Positions 1-8,029 of a stretch of DNA of 64,000 nt are shown in pieces (the stretch's first letter is position 1; every line of letters begins with the position of its first letter). The position numbers and the translations under genes were made by a program. The notes below the pieces were generated by a model, which was not told where the DNA came from, ran no database searches, and saw nothing but the letters and a program-made list of their open reading frames with translations. This DNA is from an uncultured Alphaproteobacteria bacterium (GTDB lineage: Bacteria; Pseudomonadota; Alphaproteobacteria; Rhodobacterales; Rhodobacteraceae), in contig CAKMYZ010000016.1 of NCBI GenBank assembly GCA_929200255.1, positions 1 through 64,000 of the forward strand, written 5' to 3'.

Positions 1-8
1 ACTCTCTC

Positions 9-404
9 TTAAGTTAAGCTGCCATTGGTTCCAAAAACCCTGACGACGGACAGGTTGGTGCTGTCCCGTATTGGAACCCGCTTTTGAAGTAGCACGCGGA
101 TCGGTTCAGCGATTTTTGTGCTACCAGTCCGCTTAGGAGATTGCGATTGGGTCTGACTTTCTATCGCCTGCCTTTTTGCATGATAGCTTTTTCTAAAGAT
201 AGTGACCCAGGCAGCAGCAGCAAACAGCGCGACGCACCAGACAAAAACAAGATTCAATGGGGATGAACTGACAAATGCGAAAACAATGCTTGCCAAAACA
301 GCTACTACTCCCCAAGGACGCTTGAGCAAGAGGCAGATCGTGACGAGCACCGTGAGTGAGAGGGTCAGTATCAAGTCTATTGTTTCCGTCAAATTTAGCT
401 TCAT
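9..404 (-). CDS. Small membrane protein of unknown function
   Basis: 131 residues, no family recognised. The N-terminal half holds three hydrophobic stretches (about residues 10-28, 30-48 and 51-70) that would span the inner membrane. The C-terminal half is polar and basic (KRTGSTK, QKRVPIRD) and probably cytoplasmic. The ATG at 402-404 is preceded only by a weak AAAGA, so the start is uncertain. It stands alone at the window edge, divergent from the next gene. The regular hydrophobic pattern argues that it is coding, but no function can be inferred. Confidence 0.5.
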   Translation of the reverse strand: MKLNLTETIDLILTLSLTVLVTICLLLKRPWGVVAVLASIVFAFVSSSPLNLVFVWCVALFAAAAWVTIFRKSYHAKRQAIESQTQSQSPKRTGSTKIAEPIRVLLQKRVPIRDSTNLSVVRVFGTNGSLT

Positions 405-783
405 ATTCTTTGCGTTATCATTATCGTAATGGCAACAAGATTAAACATCAAACGGCTCTTTCGCAGGTAGGGCGCAACTTGAAAACAGCCCTTCATGATG
501 GTTGTGGCATCGGTGACTTTGGGCTCTTTTTCCTCTTTCGCCGCGTTGGGAACGAACGGCAGCAAACCCGAACAGGGCTTAGAGTGTCATTTCGCCCCCT
601 CCTGCAAACGACCCCTCAAAGCCCAAGGTCAAACCGATCAGCGCAAAGAATGGGTATAAAAAACTGGGCGTCGCCCTCCCGGCGCTCCGTCAAAGATGGA
701 AGGATACTACGAAAGACGGCGCGCAGAACGGGCCGCCGAGCAGCAGACTTGACCCCGCCCGTAGATGCTTTCTACTGGCATTC
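405..783. other. Gene-poor interval
   Basis: An open frame runs through 356-787 on the plus strand, but its product is low in hydrophobic residues, rich in Arg/Ser/Gln and has no good ribosome site, so I do not call it. I see no repeat, RNA gene or terminator here. The promoters of the two divergent flanking genes should lie in this stretch. Confidence 0.4.
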
Positions 784-1221
784 ATGAAGCACTCTGAACT
801 ACACGCCATTGCCCACAATTTTGCCGACTCTCTGGCATGCGGGCATGGTTTCGTCATTGGTTATTATGCAACGGATATCTTTGGTGACGCTTCGTCCAGT
901 CCAGGATCTTTCCTTGTGGTGGATTTTTTAAGCGGTCAGCTGGCTGAAGGCACGGCATCAGAACAGCTTCATGGTGCCCTTCCGATTTTTCGAAACGAGT
1001 TTGAGAACTTCTGCCAGAAGCACGGTTCTTCAGCTTCTGACTTTATCGAATTTACGACTCGGTTCGAAACCGGACACCTTGGGAACCGCTACATCGTCAC
1101 AATCGAGGATGCACGGGGACGCAAGTCCTCAATCGAGTACGAAGGCATTCCCGGCAGGCGGGCCAAAATGCGCAATGATCAAAGGCGTGTTGTTCCCAAC
1201 AAAACCGTTCTCAAACGCTAA
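784..1221 (+). CDS. Conserved-looking hypothetical protein
   Basis: 145 residues, soluble, no signal peptide or membrane segment. It has a balanced composition, with alternating polar and hydrophobic residues in the middle (DFIEFTTRFETG) and a basic C-terminus (RRAKMRNDQRR). I recognise no domain. There is no clear Shine-Dalgarno before the ATG at 784. The gene is isolated between a gene-poor stretch and repeat remnants, so it may be part of an accessory insertion. Function unknown. Confidence 0.45.
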   Translation: MKHSELHAIAHNFADSLACGHGFVIGYYATDIFGDASSSPGSFLVVDFLSGQLAEGTASEQLHGALPIFRNEFENFCQKHGSSASDFIEFTTRFETGHLGNRYIVTIEDARGRKSSIEYEGIPGRRAKMRNDQRRVVPNKTVLKR

Positions 1222-1525
1222 CCGCAAAGCCAGCCAGGGCTGCGATATGTGAGGTCTCCGCCCTGTCAGGCTTTGCTACCCTCAGCTCCCTTGGTGACAT
1301 TTCTGCTTTGCACAACCGGTGACATTTCTACTTGGTTGCAACATCAGTATTACTGACCTATATGCCCTGTTCCAGCAATTGAAGCCCATCCCTGTCTGAT
1401 GGCAATCGAGACATCGCGGCCGTTCGCTGCGGGAAGTACGAATTCGCAAGATGCGGACTTTGCGGCCATTCGCTGCGCTCGCGCCAATGACCGCTTCAAA
1501 GTAAATACTATTTCAAGCCCAGCAA
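1222..1525. other. Intergenic stretch with repeat remnants
   Basis: No convincing gene. It contains a tandem GGTGACATTTCT repeat (1293-1333) and a second near-direct repeat: GCGGCCGTTCGCTGCG at 1416-1431 and GCGGCCATTCGCTGCG at 1462-1477 (one mismatch in 16). Such scraps suggest decayed mobile DNA between the hypothetical gene and the TetR module. Confidence 0.5.
1293..1333. repeat. Tandem 16-bp direct repeat, possible worn transposon end
   Basis: GGTGACATTTCTGCTT (1293-1308) and GGTGACATTTCTACTT (1318-1333) differ at one base and are 25 bp apart. Repeats of the GGTGACATTTCT type are, from memory, found at the ends of IS481-like elements in related genomes. No transposase fragment is visible nearby, so the assignment is tentative. 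Confidence 0.4.
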
Positions 1526-2101
1526 TCACCGGGAAACATTTTCCACCATACTCTTCACAGCGCGTCCTGCAGACAGAATGTATTCGGGGTCATGATGCAC
1601 AAGAACAGTTGAGAACGCGCCATCCATAAGCAGAACGATATGCCTGGCCAATTCGTGGGGCTCTTCTATTTTGCGCTCCTCGAACTCACCCAAAAGCCAT
1701 GCTTCAAACTTCTTTTTGTGCGCAGCCCCAACTTTCATGGCGGGGTGGCCTGGCATGTTTGCCAACTCCGCAGCGGTGCGCAGGAAGCCGCAGCCCTTCC
1801 ATTTGGGGTGACGGGCGGACTGGGCCAAGTTCAGGAAAATTGCCTCAATTTTGTCGGGCAGTTCACCATCGGCCTCATCAAACCATTTTTTGAAGAGTGT
1901 TAGATTGGGCTGGTCGCGGGACGCGAGATACGCAGCGATCAAATCATCCTTGCTCTTGAAATGGTAGTAAAGCGTCTTCTTTGTAAGATCGGCCTTTGCA
2001 GCGATAGCATCCACGCTGACAGCGCGAATGCCTTCGCTATAAAACAGGCGGTTTGCAGCATCCAAAATGCGATCTTTGGCGGGGAGGTTTCCTGACGACA
2101 T
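1526..2101 (-). CDS. TetR/AcrR family transcriptional regulator
   Basis: 191 residues from the ATG at 2099-2101. An upstream in-frame start at 2134 would add 11 residues but would place the predicted operator inside the gene. The N-terminal DNA-binding domain is clear at residues 10-58, with the helix-turn-helix around DAIAAKADLTKKTLYYHF. The C-terminal ligand domain is typical in length and belongs to no group I can name. It is divergent from the enoyl-CoA hydratase and DUF1330 genes, with an inverted repeat between them. The natural inference is that it represses that pair and itself and responds to an acyl-CoA or related metabolite; the ligand is unknown. Confidence 0.88.
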   Translation of the reverse strand: MSSGNLPAKDRILDAANRLFYSEGIRAVSVDAIAAKADLTKKTLYYHFKSKDDLIAAYLASRDQPNLTLFKKWFDEADGELPDKIEAIFLNLAQSARHPKWKGCGFLRTAAELANMPGHPAMKVGAAHKKKFEAWLLGEFEERKIEEPHELARHIVLLMDGAFSTVLVHHDPEYILSAGRAVKSMVENVSR

Positions 2102-2107
2102 GACTAA

Positions 2108-2129
2108 GTATACTATACAGTGAGTATAC
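2108..2129. promoter_or_regulatory. Predicted TetR operator (inverted repeat)
   Basis: Perfect inverted repeat: arm GTATACT (2108-2114), 8-bp spacer, arm AGTATAC (2123-2129). It lies 6 bp upstream of the regulator start and about 50 bp upstream of the divergent enoyl-CoA hydratase. Size and position fit an autoregulatory TetR operator controlling both directions. Confidence 0.65.
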
Positions 2130-2177
2130 GTCAAATCTGCGCGTTGCTATGGTCTTTGAAACTGAATGGAGACCGCA

Positions 2178-2969
2178 ATGCCGGACCTGATAACCTACGA
2201 ACAAAAAGGGGCTATCGCCCTTCTTACCTTGAACCGACCCGAGAAGTTGAATGCGCTCAATTACGCAACAAATGACCGTTTGCTTGCGTTGCTCGACGCT
2301 ATCGAAGCCGATCCGTCCATCAGATCTGTCGTTCTGACCGGAGCCGGGGATCGGGCATTTTCGGCAGGTGGCGATATTCACGAATTTACTGAAAGCGTTA
2401 AAGCAGGCATCGACATCGCTGTGAGAGAGTTTTGCAAGCGCGGCCAAACCATGACTGCCAGACTGGAAGCGTTCCCCAAACCGATCATTGCGGCTGTGAA
2501 CGGCATCGCGTTCGGAGGAGGGTGCGAGTTCACTGAAGCCGTTCATCTCGCGGTGGCAAGCGAAGACGCGGTCTTTGCGAAACCGGAGATCAACATCGGG
2601 ATTCCACCAACATTTGGCGGTACGCAGCGGTTGCCGCGACTCGCGGGACGGAAGCGGGCGCTGGAACTGCTCCTGACCGGCGATACTTTTTCTCCGCAGC
2701 GGGCGTACGAGATGGGACTGGTGAACAAGGTTGTCCCGCATGACCAGTTGTTGCCAGCCGCATTTGATCTGGCAGAGCGTATTATCCGGCATTCTCCTCT
2801 CGCGGCGTCACGCATTATCACCGCTGTGACCAGAGGCATCAATACGACGATCGAAGAAGGATTGCTGATAGAGCGCGAACAGTTTGCACGGATGGCAGCT
2901 ACCAGCGACGTTCATGAAGGTTTGAATGCATGGATCGCGCGGCGGACACCAGAATACAAGGGGGTTTGA
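2178..2969 (+). CDS. Enoyl-CoA hydratase/isomerase (crotonase) family protein
   Basis: 263 residues, usual for single-domain crotonases. The start at 2178 is preferred over 2166 because GGAG (2168-2171) sits six bases before it. Oxyanion-hole sequence FSAGGDIHEF is at about 62-71. GIAFGGGCE carries the first catalytic glutamate (E117), and PEINIGIPPTFGGTQRL the second (E137), so hydratase chemistry on enoyl-CoA is plausible. It is coupled to a DUF1330 gene one base downstream and probably controlled by the divergent TetR. The substrate cannot be told from sequence. Cytoplasmic. Confidence 0.9.
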   Translation: MPDLITYEQKGAIALLTLNRPEKLNALNYATNDRLLALLDAIEADPSIRSVVLTGAGDRAFSAGGDIHEFTESVKAGIDIAVREFCKRGQTMTARLEAFPKPIIAAVNGIAFGGGCEFTEAVHLAVASEDAVFAKPEINIGIPPTFGGTQRLPRLAGRKRALELLLTGDTFSPQRAYEMGLVNKVVPHDQLLPAAFDLAERIIRHSPLAASRIITAVTRGINTTIEEGLLIEREQFARMAATSDVHEGLNAWIARRTPEYKGV

Positions 2970-2970
2970 C

Positions 2971-3399
2971 GTGAAAGACAATCAATTTCATACGAGCTTC
3001 TCGAAAGAGACATGGGAGCGATTCAAAGCGGCTCAGCGGTCTGGGCCGATCCACATGCTGAACCTTATCAGGCTGTGTAAGGACGCTGAATATTCAGATG
3101 GACGTGCCTCTAAAGGCGCAGACGCCTACAAGGCCTACAGTGATATTAGTGCGCCGGTGTTTCAGAAACTGGGTGGTAAGATCGTTTGGCGCGGCGGACA
3201 TGAATTGATGATGGTTGGTCCGCAGCTTGACGTCTGGGACATCGCCTTTATTGCGGAATATCCAAGCGTGCAGTCCTTTCTGGACATGTTGAAGAACGCG
3301 ACCTACCGCGAAGCAATGAGCCATCGGCAAGCAGCAGTGCTGGACAGTCGATTGGTGAGGTTTTCAGCAGATGCCAATGGCACCAGCTTCGCTGGATAA
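2971..3399 (+). CDS. DUF1330-like protein
   Basis: 142 residues from a GTG at 2971, one base after the stop of the enoyl-CoA hydratase and preceded by a G-rich ribosome site (2961-2964). An ATG start at 2926 would overlap the upstream gene by 44 bases and add an unlikely N-terminus. IHMLNLIRLCKDAEY, AYKAYSDISAPVFQKLGGKIVWRG and the AFIAEYPSVQSFLDML segment followed by a Y..A..HR motif match the ferredoxin-like DUF1330 fold. It is longer than the roughly 95-residue minimal domain. Function unknown; tight coupling suggests it works with the hydratase. Confidence 0.75.
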   Translation: MKDNQFHTSFSKETWERFKAAQRSGPIHMLNLIRLCKDAEYSDGRASKGADAYKAYSDISAPVFQKLGGKIVWRGGHELMMVGPQLDVWDIAFIAEYPSVQSFLDMLKNATYREAMSHRQAAVLDSRLVRFSADANGTSFAG

Positions 3400-3437
3400 T
3401 TTTGCCGCTCAATGAACCAACGCGATGAAACTCGCTC

Positions 3438-3980
3438 ATGAAGAACAAAGGAATGCAATATGATACCCTTGCGTTGATTGGGTCACTGCTGATTGCTGTG
3501 TCGGCAAAGATCAAGGTGCCCATGTGGCCTGTTGATATGTCGCTTCAAACGTTGGCGATATTCACGATAGGGGCTGTTTTTTGGTTTGAAGCTCGGTCTT
3601 GCAACGATATTGCTATATCTCGCAGAGGGCGCGTTGGGGTTTCCCGTCTTTCAAGGAACACCGGAACGTGGAATAGGTTTCGCGTATATGGTTGGCCCAA
3701 TCGGGGTTATCTTGTCGGTTATGTTCTGATGGTGGCAATCACTGGATGGACGGCAGATCGAGGATGGTGGCGCAACCCATCCAAAATCGGTGCTGCGATG
3801 TTTGTCGGTGAATTGATTTTGCTGATGTTTGGAGCACTGTGGCTGACGTATCTTTTTGGTGTGCCTCAAGGGATCGCTTACGGAGTTGGGCCGTTCGTCT
3901 TTCCTGTTATGCTGAAATTGGCATTGGCCGCAGGGATCGTTTCAGTTCTCGGAAACGTGGTGCGGTCAAGGCTGCAATAA
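3438..3980 (+). pseudogene. bioY: BioY biotin transporter gene with two compensating frameshifts
   Basis: Both ends match BioY, the membrane substrate-binding (S) component of ECF-type biotin uptake: KIKVPMWPVDMSLQTLAIFT near the N-terminus, then RGYLVGYVLMVAITGW and GPFVFPVMLKLALAAG. The middle reads as nonsense in frame, but frame +1 between the T6 run at 3577-3582 and the G4 run at 3703-3706 restores FGLKLGLATILLYLAEGALG and VFQGTPERGIGFAYMVGPIG. One extra T and one missing G explain this and leave the frame open at 180 residues. About 41 residues, including a membrane segment, are replaced, so the product is probably non-functional unless these are sequencing errors. No biotin regulatory site is visible upstream. 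Confidence 0.85.
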
Positions 3981-4109
3981 AGGTCATAAACATCTCCCAA
4001 AGTGGGATCTTTCTGCCGTCCGTCGCACTGGAGCGAGAGACCGCTTACAACAACCTTACGGTTTGCCGTACATCCATGTCGATGGTTTCAGCTGACTCCA
4101 AACCGAAAC

Positions 4110-5003
4110 TCATACGCCAACTGAAAAGTGGTTGATGAACGCCCGCAGTTTGCTCATATTCTTTAGCTGCTTTGGAAAATAAAGATAGAATCTTGGACGG
4201 TTTGGCGTGTACGTAGGCAGGACTTCGACCAACTCACCTGAGATGATCTCCACCTCAATCCCTGCGCGAAGCGACCAACCAATGCCGAAGCCCCGCATGG
4301 CCGCATCTATCACTGATCTGAGGTCGTTAAAGACCATTCGTCCGGAGACATCGACCTCAACCTCTGCGCCATCCACCTCAAAACGCCAAGGTGCTACCCG
4401 CTGTGCAGTGATTTGGCGATATCTGATGCAGTCGTGTTGCAGAAGGTCAGCCGGTTCTTTGGGTGTGCCGTTTTTTCCCAAGTATGCGGGGCTGGCAACA
4501 TAGGTCCCATCAAGCGGCGGCGTGAGGGCGACCGCGATCATGTCGTCTGTCAGAAAGTCGCCCAACCGGATACCGGCATGAAAACCACCAGAGACGATAT
4601 CCGTCAGTTCCTCATCTATGGAAAAGTTCAGCTCGATATCAGGATACTTTGATTGAAACGCAGCCATACGTGGGGCAAGGGCCAGTTGCCATGCGCGATA
4701 GGGCAATGTGATCCGCAGCTGGCCTGATGTGGTGAGTGCGGCACGTCGCGTCGCATCCAACGCAGCATCAACCTCACCCAAAAGGTGATGTGTCCGCGCG
4801 CGCAACGCCTCACCGACATCGGTGAGCGACACCGACCTTGTATCGCGCACGAACAACGCGCTGCCAAGCACGTCTTCAAAGGCCTTCAGCCTTTGCGATA
4901 CTGCGGACGGGTTTACGCCAAGCTCATGCGCTGCCGCTCGCATTGTACCGTGCTCCACGATGGCAAGAAAGGTCTGTAACCCGCTCAGGTCAGCACGATT
5001 CAT
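4110..5003 (-). CDS. LysR family transcriptional regulator
   Basis: 297 residues, standard LysR length. The winged helix-turn-helix fills residues 1-62 (AAHELGVNPSAVSQRLKAFE, ALFVRDTRSVSLTDVGEAL). The effector-binding domain, from about 90, keeps the usual QLRITLPYRAWQLALAPRMA and a GFGIGWSL segment. It resembles the subgroup in which LTTR proteins act on neighbouring transport or redox genes. It is divergent from an EamA transporter with a 94-bp gap containing a perfect inverted repeat, so it probably controls that transporter. Inducer unknown. Confidence 0.9.
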   Translation of the reverse strand: MNRADLSGLQTFLAIVEHGTMRAAAHELGVNPSAVSQRLKAFEDVLGSALFVRDTRSVSLTDVGEALRARTHHLLGEVDAALDATRRAALTTSGQLRITLPYRAWQLALAPRMAAFQSKYPDIELNFSIDEELTDIVSGGFHAGIRLGDFLTDDMIAVALTPPLDGTYVASPAYLGKNGTPKEPADLLQHDCIRYRQITAQRVAPWRFEVDGAEVEVDVSGRMVFNDLRSVIDAAMRGFGIGWSLRAGIEVEIISGELVEVLPTYTPNRPRFYLYFPKQLKNMSKLRAFINHFSVGV

Positions 5004-5014
5004 TATGTAGCCTG

Positions 5015-5033
5015 TCTAATCATATTGATTAGA
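5015..5033. promoter_or_regulatory. Inverted repeat, candidate LysR binding site
   Basis: TCTAATC (5015-5021), 5-bp spacer, GATTAGA (5027-5033): perfect 7-bp arms. It lies 12 bp upstream of the lysR start and 64 bp upstream of the divergent EamA gene, the usual place for a LysR site. Confidence 0.55.
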
Positions 5034-5097
5034 TTATACTGGATATCCAAACAAACCAAGCTTGCTATTTTAGGCCTTCTTAAGAGAAAGCCTGACC

Positions 5098-6045
5098 ATG
5101 ACCAGCATTACACCAGCCCCGCGCTCCGTTACATCGGGGATCATCACGATACTGCTCACCGTGTTTGCGATGGCCTTGACGGATGCGTTTGTGAAGTTCG
5201 CCAGTGCGGATATGACGCTTTGGCAGATATATGTATGTCGTTCGGTGCTGGCGCTTCCTGTCCTCATGTTCCTCGGAAAGGGCCGCCTGAAGCCTCAGGC
5301 GGTGGGTTGGGTCACTGCGCGCAGTCTTGCGTTGGTCGCGATGTATCTTGCAATCTACGCGGCCATCCCCTTGCTCGACCTGTCAGTTATTGCCGCGTCG
5401 CTCTACACTGGCCCTCTATTTATCGTTATTTTGTCAGCAGTGTTCTTGCGTGAGACGGTCGCGGTTGTGCAGTGGATTGCCGTCGCATTAGGCTTCGTCG
5501 GTGTGCTATTTGTTGTGCAACCAAGCGGAGCCGGTTTCAACGCATTATCGCTTATCCCGATCATCGCCGCTTTTCTCTACGCGGTTACAGCAGTTCTGAC
5601 CCGCGCCAAATGCGCCCACGAGGCTCCGGCAACTTTAGCTGTCAGCTTAAACGTCGCGTTGGTTGTCTTTGGTGGTGTCGCAAGCCTTTGGTTGGTCGCA
5701 TCCCCATCAGAGCATGCGGTTTCGTATCCGTTTCTATTCGGCCAGTGGTCTAATCTGAATCTACGAACCATAGGTATCCTGATCGTTATGGCAGTACTGA
5801 TCGTCGGGGTCAGTATCGGCCTCGCGCGTGCCTATCAGTCCCCGCGTCCGCAAGTCATCGCCACATTTGATTACGCCTATCTGATCTTCGCAGCGTTCTG
5901 GGGGTTTGTATTCTTCCGCGAAGTTCCTGAGCTTTGGACGATAGCAGGAATGGCGCTGATCATTGCAGCAGGTGTGCTTGTCCTGATCAGCGGTAGTGCG
6001 CCAAAGCAATCTAAACTGGATAAGTTGCCAGAGTCGGGAATCTAG
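5098..6045 (+). CDS. EamA/DMT family transporter
   Basis: 315 residues with about ten hydrophobic helices arranged as two EamA repeats (about 15-145 and 160-295). The repeats carry typical helix-end motifs: ASLYTGPLFIVILSAVFLRE in the first and FDYAYLIFAAFWGFVFFREV in the second. Members export small metabolites such as amino acids, nucleosides or drugs by an unknown gradient mechanism; the substrate cannot be assigned. It is divergent from a LysR regulator that likely controls it. The polar C-terminal tail (GSAPKQSKLDKL) is cytoplasmic. Confidence 0.88.
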   Translation: MTSITPAPRSVTSGIITILLTVFAMALTDAFVKFASADMTLWQIYVCRSVLALPVLMFLGKGRLKPQAVGWVTARSLALVAMYLAIYAAIPLLDLSVIAASLYTGPLFIVILSAVFLRETVAVVQWIAVALGFVGVLFVVQPSGAGFNALSLIPIIAAFLYAVTAVLTRAKCAHEAPATLAVSLNVALVVFGGVASLWLVASPSEHAVSYPFLFGQWSNLNLRTIGILIVMAVLIVGVSIGLARAYQSPRPQVIATFDYAYLIFAAFWGFVFFREVPELWTIAGMALIIAAGVLVLISGSAPKQSKLDKLPESGI

Positions 6046-6138
6046 GACAAAGAACCGAAACGCAATCATGTGGGAAACGGAATACCGCCCCGCGTCGACT
6101 TCAATACCAGGCAGCGTGATGTGAACAAAGAAGCGACC

Positions 6139-6441
6139 TTAGACAACATTCGCACGTCTCAGTCTCGCAACTTCGTAAGGATCAAGCCCGAGGTCTTTCA
6201 GTATTTCGTGGGTATGCTCTCCTAGCCCGGGACCTGTACGTCATAGTTCTGATGTTCCGCTGATCCGCGGGACGACGGCGGGAGCGGGGATCGACCCGAG
6301 CTCATTGTCTTCCAATCGGATGAACGCCTTTCGGAACACAAACTGAGGGCACTAGATCACGTCTGAAATCGAATTTACTTTAATGTACGGAACTTCGCAT
6401 CCCTCCAGAGCCGAAGCCAGTGCATTGAAAGAGTGTGATGC
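6139..6441 (-). pseudogene. Remnant of a CaiB/BaiF family III CoA-transferase gene (3' end only)
   Basis: Reading the minus strand gives SFNALASALEGCEVPYIKVN, then after an in-frame TAG FVFRKAFIRLEDNELGSIPA and PAVVPRIS, then after an in-frame TGA GPGLGEHTHEILKDLGLDPY and a TAA at 6139-6141. This is the typical C-terminus of family III CoA-transferases (VPxxxVN, PQF, RLEDxELG, PGLGEHT). The catalytic N-terminal two thirds are absent and two stops interrupt the rest. It is a dead gene fragment beside repeats at 6456-6653. Confidence 0.8.
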
Positions 6442-6455
6442 GGCTGATTTTGTTT

Positions 6456-6653
6456 AAAAACTCCGAATTTTCAGATGTCGTAATTTTTCGAAAAGAACCC
6501 GTGATACCGAAAAGTCAGATTAGATTTGCCATTAGGCCCAGTGAGCTGCCACATGAGCGGCAGAAGGCCAATTTGGCCGAACCCCTCGCCTTGAAAATTT
6601 GGTCGCGCTGTACGGACAAAAATCTTACCGATTTCGCCAAAAACGGAGTTTTT
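6456..6653. repeat. 198-bp segment bounded by 10-bp inverted repeats
   Basis: AAAAACTCCG (6456-6465) and CGGAGTTTTT (6644-6653) are exact inverted copies at the ends of an AT-richer, apparently non-coding segment. It abuts the CoA-transferase fragment and could be a miniature inverted-repeat element or the scar of a transposon. No target-site duplication is clear. Confidence 0.4.
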
Positions 6654-6758
6654 CAACAGTATCGGCCCAGTTCGCTCATTGCGAGACAAACCTACCGTTT
6701 GTCTGATAATCTCATATGGAAGTAAGTCTGATAACTAAGAGTTTGGAGATGGATCGTA

Positions 6759-7157
6759 ATGCCACAGCCAATCACTGGCGGATGCATGTGCGGCGCTTTG
6801 ACCTATCGCGCTGATGCGGAGCCTATCAATGTTCGGGTTTGCCACTGCATGCTCTGCCAGAAGTCGACCGGCGCGCCTTTCTTTGCGCGCGTTCAGGTAC
6901 CACTAAATACTATCCAGATTTCTGGTCCGGTACGTTGGTTTGCCTCCTCGACGCAAGTCGACCGAGGGTTTTGCGAGAGGTGCGGCAGCACACTCTTCTC
7001 AAAAAGAGAAAGAAAGAATGTGATCGGTTTGGGCTTTGGCAGTCTTGATAACCCAAACAACTTTAGTCCCCAAGAACACATTTGGGTTTCTGAGCAGCAG
7101 ACCTGGCTTCGCTTTGCAGATGATCTGCCGATCCATACGGGTTCAGCACCAGACTGA
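6759..7157 (+). CDS. GFA (glutathione-dependent formaldehyde-activating/CENP-V) family protein
   Basis: 132 residues. The zinc-binding cysteines of the family are all present: C9/C11 in GGCMCG, C28/C30/C33 in CHCMLCQ, and C72/C75 in CERCG. The fold is a small beta sheet around two zincs. Family members are usually called glutathione-dependent formaldehyde-activating enzymes, but most are uncharacterised and this one may not act on formaldehyde. A GGAG precedes the ATG by about a turn. It is the last gene of the accessory left end and has no obvious operon partner. Confidence 0.88.
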   Translation: MPQPITGGCMCGALTYRADAEPINVRVCHCMLCQKSTGAPFFARVQVPLNTIQISGPVRWFASSTQVDRGFCERCGSTLFSKRERKNVIGLGFGSLDNPNNFSPQEHIWVSEQQTWLRFADDLPIHTGSAPD

Positions 7158-7393
7158 AGCACGATCATGTATCTTGAACAATTACTAAAGTTCTGGCGGA
7201 CCATAACAACAAACCCAGATTTACAGTGCTTTTCTATGGTCCCGTTAGCACGATTCCGACGGCGGGTAGACTTCGAACCGTCAGGCTAGAAGGGAAGCCG
7301 TCATTCGACCAAGCTGTAGCATCAGTTAGTATGGGCTCTTTGCAGACCTTAGCCAAATATTGACACCAATCCGTCGAGGTGAGGAACGGCACG

Positions 7394-7855
7394 TTACCCC
7401 AACCGCCCCTTTACCATCGGGCCGACCTTACCAAAATCCATCCGCCCGGTGTATTTGGCCTTCAGCGCGCCCATCACCTTGCCCATATCACGGATACTGG
7501 CGGCACCCACTTCGGCAATGGCCGCGTCGACGGCGGCTTCGGCTTCGTCCTCGCTCAACTGCTTGGGCAGGAACTCTTCGATGATCTTGATCTCGGAAAG
7601 TTCTTTTTCAGCCAATTCCAGCCGCCCACCTTCTTCATAGGCGCGCGCACTTTCCTGGCGCTGTTTAACCATGCGGCCCATGATGCCAAGCACATCATCA
7701 TTGCTCACTCCGCCGTCTTCATCGGTGGTGCCGCGCAGGGCGATATCCTTATCCTTGATAGCGGCATTGATCAGCCGCAGCGTGGAAAGGCGGTCCGCCT
7801 CTTTTGATCGCATCGCGTCTTTGAGGGCCGCGTTGATCTTGTCGCGCATGTCCAT
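7394..7855 (-). CDS. GatB/YqeY domain protein
   Basis: 153 residues, the usual size of YqeY. It shows the helical N-terminal region (LSTLRLINAAIKDKDIALRG, MGRMVKQRQESARAYEEGGR) and a C-terminal part resembling the GatB tail (FLPKQLSEDEAEAAVDAAI, DMGKVMGALKAKYTGRMDFG). The tail domain of GatB contacts tRNA; the role of free-standing YqeY is not settled, though it is often linked to tRNA or translation. It is divergent from carA with a shared 174-bp upstream region, a common arrangement in this group. Confidence 0.9.
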   Translation of the reverse strand: MDMRDKINAALKDAMRSKEADRLSTLRLINAAIKDKDIALRGTTDEDGGVSNDDVLGIMGRMVKQRQESARAYEEGGRLELAEKELSEIKIIEEFLPKQLSEDEAEAAVDAAIAEVGAASIRDMGKVMGALKAKYTGRMDFGKVGPMVKGRLG

Positions 7856-8029
7856 TGGTTTGTCCCGTGCATATTCGTCAAACGAAACGCCACCTTACTG
7901 AAAAGGGCTGCGACTGACAACCGCACCCGTCCCGACGTCAGCCCTTGTTTCCAAGGGTGTGATCCGGCCTTGACCATGGGCACGGGCCTGCGTAAACCCG
8001 GCACAATTTGGCACAAGGAAGGATCGGGT

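Noticed and set aside
356-787. 143-codon frame between the first two genes
   Set aside because: No ribosome site, no hydrophobic core, and it overlaps the starts of both neighbours.
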